Source: Vibrio algivorus (GTDB lineage Bacteria > Pseudomonadota > Gammaproteobacteria > Enterobacterales > Vibrionaceae). From it: a DNA stretch of 64,000 bases. The stretch covers positions 186,001 through 250,000 of the forward strand of contig NZ_AP018679.1 in NCBI RefSeq assembly GCF_002218005.2, given 5' to 3'. Below, in pieces: positions 60,804 to 64,000 of this stretch. The translations under genes and the position numbers were made by a program. The notes below the pieces were generated by a model. The model had not been told where the DNA came from. It saw only the letters and a program-made list of their open reading frames with translations, and made no database searches. Within the stretch, counting starts at the first letter, position 1; each line of letters begins with the position of its first letter.

Positions 60804-63056
60804 ATGCAGTTTTTGAGGTTGGTTACAGTATTAACCTGTTTATATTTTGGCGCCGCTTATGCAACAACGCCGGAACAACAATGCGTTAGTTGTCATCAAC
60901 AACAGGTGCAAGACTGGCAACAATCTGATCATTTTCACGCGATGGAACCTGCAAATAGTGTAAGTAGTTTAGGGCAATTCGATGGTTCAACAATTGATTA
61001 CCTAAATGGCAAGGCAACATTCTCGACAGATAATCAAGATAAATTATGGGTAGATTTTATTGATGAGGCTGGAAAAAAGCAGCATTTAAATATTACTTAT
61101 ACTTTTGGTTTTCAGCCATTGCAGCAATATATTTTTGATGCAGGTAATGGTCGCTGGCAGTTTATCCCTTTTGCATGGGATTCACGAAGCAAAGAAAAAG
61201 GCGGTCAACGTTGGTTTGTATTACACCCTGAACAAACGCCAAATGATACTTTCCATTGGACACAGAACGGTCAAAATTGGAATCAAATGTGCGCCGATTG
61301 CCACGTTACAGATTATAAGAAGAACTATGATCCACAAACTCATTCCTATCAACCAGAATTTACTGCTTCCAATGTGAGTTGTAATGCTTGTCATGGTGAT
61401 GAAAAGCAACATTTAAAATGGGCACAAGGTGATCAGTCCATAAAGAATAAAGGCTATGAGGTTAGCATTAAAGCTAAGACACCGTTATTTCATAAAAATG
61501 AGCAAGGTGAAATGGTGCCCATTCAAGCTTTGCAGCCGAGTATGCAAGTTGAAACCTGTGCCACCTGCCATGCCCGCCGTTCACAATTGAAAGATAGACA
61601 CTCGCCACAAGATATCGTTGACGCGTTTATGCCAGCGTTAATAACATCTAATTTGTATTATCCTGATGGGCAAATTTCAGATGAAGTGTATGTATGGGGC
61701 TCGTTTATGCAAAGCAAAATGCATGAAAAAGGGGTGACGTGTACTAACTGCCATAATCCGCATTCAGGGAAGTTGAAACTACCCGGTAATCAAACTTGCA
61801 CCCAGTGCCATACAGCAACCGAATATGATACAAATCAGCATCATAGACATGCTAAATTTAAACAAGGTAATCAGTGTGTAGACTGCCATATGCCGGCGAC
61901 TACTTACATGCAGGTTGATCCTCGCCGAGATCATAGTTTTAAAATACCAAGGCCTGACCTTACACTTTCTACAGGTAGCCCAAATGCTTGTAATGCTTGT
62001 CATCAAGATAAAGATGCTAGTTGGAGCTTAACAAAATTAAAATCTTGGTACCCGAATAGTTCTCACCTTGAACAAGACCATTATGCTCAGGTATTTGTTC
62101 AGGCCGATCATGGTCACTTATCAGCGAGCACAGAATTATCGAAAATAGCTCAAGATAAGCAATACCCTGATATTATTCGAGCATCCGCATTGTCAAGAAT
62201 GTCTAATTTACCTGATGGCAATGCCAAAATTGCGATTATACGTGCGGTAAAAGAAAATGAGCCATTGAAACAACTAGGGGCAATTGAAGCCGCGCAAAAC
62301 TTTCCTATTGCTCAGCGATGGGAGTTGTTAAGTCCACTATTATCAAGTTCTAACCTTTCTGTCAGAACTCAAGCTTCATTGATGTTAGCACCGATTATTC
62401 CTAATTTATCGGCATCAGCTAGCTTAACTCAAAAAGAACGCAAGCTGTTAGAGCAAGTATTAGAAGAGTATAAAGCGATCCAGGAATATCAGTCAGATAG
62501 AGGCTTTTCTTATGTCGCACTTGGTAATTTGGCGCTGAATTTGAATCGTCTTGATGAGGCTGAGAAAAACTTTAAAAAGGCCATTGATGTTGAACCAATT
62601 TTTGTGCCTGCTTATGTTAATTTAGCTGATGTATACCGATTAAAAAAACAAGAAGTACTAGCACAAAAAGTATTAGAACAAGGTATCGTAATTTCTCCCA
62701 ACAATCCGTCACTATATTATGCAAAGGCGATGAGTTATGTGCGTATGCAGCAGAAATCTTTAGCTTTAATCGAATTAGAAAAAGCTGCGCAATTGTCTGA
62801 AAATAATGAGCATTATCAATACACTTATTCATTACTACTTAAAGACCAAGGGCAGCCAAGAGAAGCGGTCAGGGCATTAGAGAAAGCTTATAATGTCTCT
62901 ATGGCAAACCCTGAGTTAGCTTATGCGCTTGCTCAGTCTTTTATTGAGCTTAAAGATAATGCATCTGCATTGAAATATGCAAAAGAGCTACAACGCTTAG
63001 TACCAAATAACCCTCAAGTAGCTCAATTTGTTCACCAATTAGAAAGTGCACAGTAA
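60804..63056 (+). CDS. exported octaheme c-type cytochrome fused to HEAT/TPR repeats
   Basis: 750 residues from the ATG at 60804 (GAGGGATGAC ribosome site; the signal peptide MQFLRLVTVLTCLYFGAAYA begins here, while the longer frame starts inside the repeat element). Eight CxxCH heme sites at about residues 27, 163, 193, 252, 313, 332, 358 and 396. HEAT-like repeats span about 440-530 (ASALSRMSNL, RWELLSPLLSSSNLSVRTQASLML). TPR repeats run from about 535 to the end (FSYVALGNLALNLNRLDEAEKNFKKAIDVEP, SLYYAKAMSYVRMQQKSLALIELEKAAQL). It must be matured by the Ccm system in the periplasm. The electron partner and substrate are unknown. Confidence 0.9.
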   Translation: MQFLRLVTVLTCLYFGAAYATTPEQQCVSCHQQQVQDWQQSDHFHAMEPANSVSSLGQFDGSTIDYLNGKATFSTDNQDKLWVDFIDEAGKKQHLNITYTFGFQPLQQYIFDAGNGRWQFIPFAWDSRSKEKGGQRWFVLHPEQTPNDTFHWTQNGQNWNQMCADCHVTDYKKNYDPQTHSYQPEFTASNVSCNACHGDEKQHLKWAQGDQSIKNKGYEVSIKAKTPLFHKNEQGEMVPIQALQPSMQVETCATCHARRSQLKDRHSPQDIVDAFMPALITSNLYYPDGQISDEVYVWGSFMQSKMHEKGVTCTNCHNPHSGKLKLPGNQTCTQCHTATEYDTNQHHRHAKFKQGNQCVDCHMPATTYMQVDPRRDHSFKIPRPDLTLSTGSPNACNACHQDKDASWSLTKLKSWYPNSSHLEQDHYAQVFVQADHGHLSASTELSKIAQDKQYPDIIRASALSRMSNLPDGNAKIAIIRAVKENEPLKQLGAIEAAQNFPIAQRWELLSPLLSSSNLSVRTQASLMLAPIIPNLSASASLTQKERKLLEQVLEEYKAIQEYQSDRGFSYVALGNLALNLNRLDEAEKNFKKAIDVEPIFVPAYVNLADVYRLKKQEVLAQKVLEQGIVISPNNPSLYYAKAMSYVRMQQKSLALIELEKAAQLSENNEHYQYTYSLLLKDQGQPREAVRALEKAYNVSMANPELAYALAQSFIELKDNASALKYAKELQRLVPNNPQVAQFVHQLESAQ

Positions 63057-63076
63057 GGAGCGTTAGGATAAATTAA

Positions 63077-63110
63077 CGAGCAGCCTAATACTGTCAGGTT
63101 GCTCGCTTTA
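63077..63110. terminator. hairpin between the cytochrome and AEC genes
   Basis: CGAGCAGCCT (63077-63086) pairs with AGGTTGCTCG (63096-63105), with one G-T pair and a 9-base loop, followed by CTTTA. It is the likely terminator of the cytochrome transcript. Confidence 0.7.
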
Positions 63111-63162
63111 GTGGGTGTATACTTTCCGTCGCCGTTTTATTGAAGGCGTTCCTTTAGCTCAA

Positions 63163-64000
63163 TCACATTAATTTTAAGCTAGATAAAATTACAATTCCCA
63201 ATGTGGTTGTTACCATAGAGCCTACTGTGGTTAAGGCGATGATATTGGCGGCTAAAGTGGCATTGCCTCCCATCGCTCTTGCCATTACATAACTTGCCGC
63301 AGCAGCGGGTGCGGCTGTCATAAAAAAGATAATGCCAAGCTCTAATCCTCGAAAGCCATACAAAAAGCCCCCGAATGTGATAAGTAACGGACAAAGAATT
63401 AACTTGTAGCTACTAGAGACAATATTAGAGGCTTTATCGTGGCGTAATTCACTGATATTCAATGAACCACCAGTACAGAGAAGGGCAAGGGGGAGTGTCA
63501 TGTTGGCAAAATATTGCCCAGTATGCAGCACCGTATCTGGCATAGGGATTTCTAGCTCTTGAATCACAAAGGCCACTACAATAGCGATAATCAGTGGATT
63601 TTTGAGAATAGAAATCAACATATTCTTATAGGTGTTTAGATCAGGCTGTTGGTTTCTTGGCGATAAAGTAATTACAGCTAAAATGTTATATAACACAGTG
63701 ACCGCAGCCACAAAAATTGCCGCTAGAGCAACGCCATGATCTCCATAAGCATTCGCCACATAAGCAAGTCCAATAATGCCGGTATTAGAGCGAAAAGCAC
63801 CTTGAATAATGACACCATGTTGATGATTATCTTTGATTAGCCATTTGACGGTAAAAGTCGCAAATAAAAAGAAGGTAATATTGGCAAGCACACCATACGT
63901 GACCAGTGGAATACTGTTATCGGTGATGGAGTCTGACTTTATAATGCTTAAAAACAAAAGTGCCGGTAGAGTTACTTTAAAGACCAACTTAGAAGCTGTA
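63163..64000 (-). CDS. AEC-family transporter (5' end outside the window)
   Basis: The frame is open from its stop at 63163 through base 64000 with no stop, and the codons before the TTG at 63987 continue a family-like sequence (ASKLVFKVTLPALLF), so the start lies beyond the window. The visible 279 residues contain about eight membrane segments, with GAFRSNTGIIGLAYVANAYGDHGVALAAIFVA and PLALLCTGGSLNI, typical of auxin-efflux-carrier-like (AEC/PF03547) permeases. The substrate is unknown; many bacterial members export or exchange organic acids. It is convergent with the cytochrome gene. Confidence 0.88.
   Translation of the reverse strand, partial: TASKLVFKVTLPALLFLSIIKSDSITDNSIPLVTYGVLANITFFLFATFTVKWLIKDNHQHGVIIQGAFRSNTGIIGLAYVANAYGDHGVALAAIFVAAVTVLYNILAVITLSPRNQQPDLNTYKNMLISILKNPLIIAIVVAFVIQELEIPMPDTVLHTGQYFANMTLPLALLCTGGSLNISELRHDKASNIVSSSYKLILCPLLITFGGFLYGFRGLELGIIFFMTAAPAAAASYVMARAMGGNATLAANIIALTTVGSMVTTTLGIVILSSLKLM

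Noticed and set aside
61105..61377. 90-codon plus-strand open frame within the cytochrome gene
   Set aside because: Another frame of the heme-binding coding region.
63179..63394. 71-codon minus-strand open frame near the AEC gene end
   Set aside because: Shadow of the AEC transporter in another frame.

Overview
The window looks like a chromosomal segment of a gammaproteobacterium in the Vibrionaceae, most likely a marine Vibrio or close relative. This is inferred from four things: the AT-rich composition; the type VI secretion gene order, which matches the Vibrio cholerae vipA-to-vasL order as I remember it; the ectABC-ask osmolyte operon typical of marine vibrios; and short palindromic repeats built on TATACCC...GGGTATA ends, plus one ERIC-like element. 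No database search was possible.

Layout. 1-107 is the 3' end of a rightward gene. 169-7489 (minus strand) is a complete Bat/aerotolerance-type operon: moxR, DUF58, DUF4381, VWA (BatA), VWA-TPR (BatB), BatD. 7787-9624 holds small conserved genes, including DUF3820 and DUF3581 family members, and the ERIC-like repeat. 9955-13193 is the translation operon thrS-infC-rpmI-rplT, with infC starting at a rare ATT codon. 13585-33841 is a fifteen-gene T6SS cluster on the plus strand: tssB, C, E, F, G, FHA, J, K, L, clpV, vasH, vasI, tssA, tssM, vasL. It has sheath, baseplate, membrane complex and sigma-54 activator, but no hcp, vgrG, PAAR or recognisable effector. 33901-34356 is mgsA (minus strand). 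34920-38934 is the ectoine operon ectA-ectB-ectC-ask. 39090-44491 holds unlinked housekeeping genes: a DJ-1/PfpI protein, an RRM protein, an EamA transporter, a copper-handling trio (PCuAC chaperone, SCO, small membrane protein), DUF368 and DUF4336.

The most interesting part is 44639-63056. It contains an exported HAD phosphatase, an exported HEAT/TPR protein, an anaerobic-type sulfatase maturase, and two tandem exported Cys-type sulfatases. Divergently from these runs a second full MoxR-Bat operon. It is followed by a LysR regulator, a lipoprotein with an FGE-like fold but no catalytic cysteines, and an exported cytochrome with eight CxxCH motifs fused to HEAT/TPR repeats. The HEAT/TPR protein at 45752 resembles the C-terminal half of this cytochrome without the heme part, which ties the two ends of the region together. 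I read the region as one candidate envelope system: radical-SAM activation of sulfatases in the cytoplasm, export, and an envelope assembly or quality-control module made of MoxR, VWA and TPR proteins, possibly with an electron-transfer partner. This is inference from content and layout. The window ends inside an AEC-family transporter gene (minus strand).

Where I moved a start codon, the choice rests on a visible ribosome binding site, overlap with the upstream stop, or family length, as stated in each entry.
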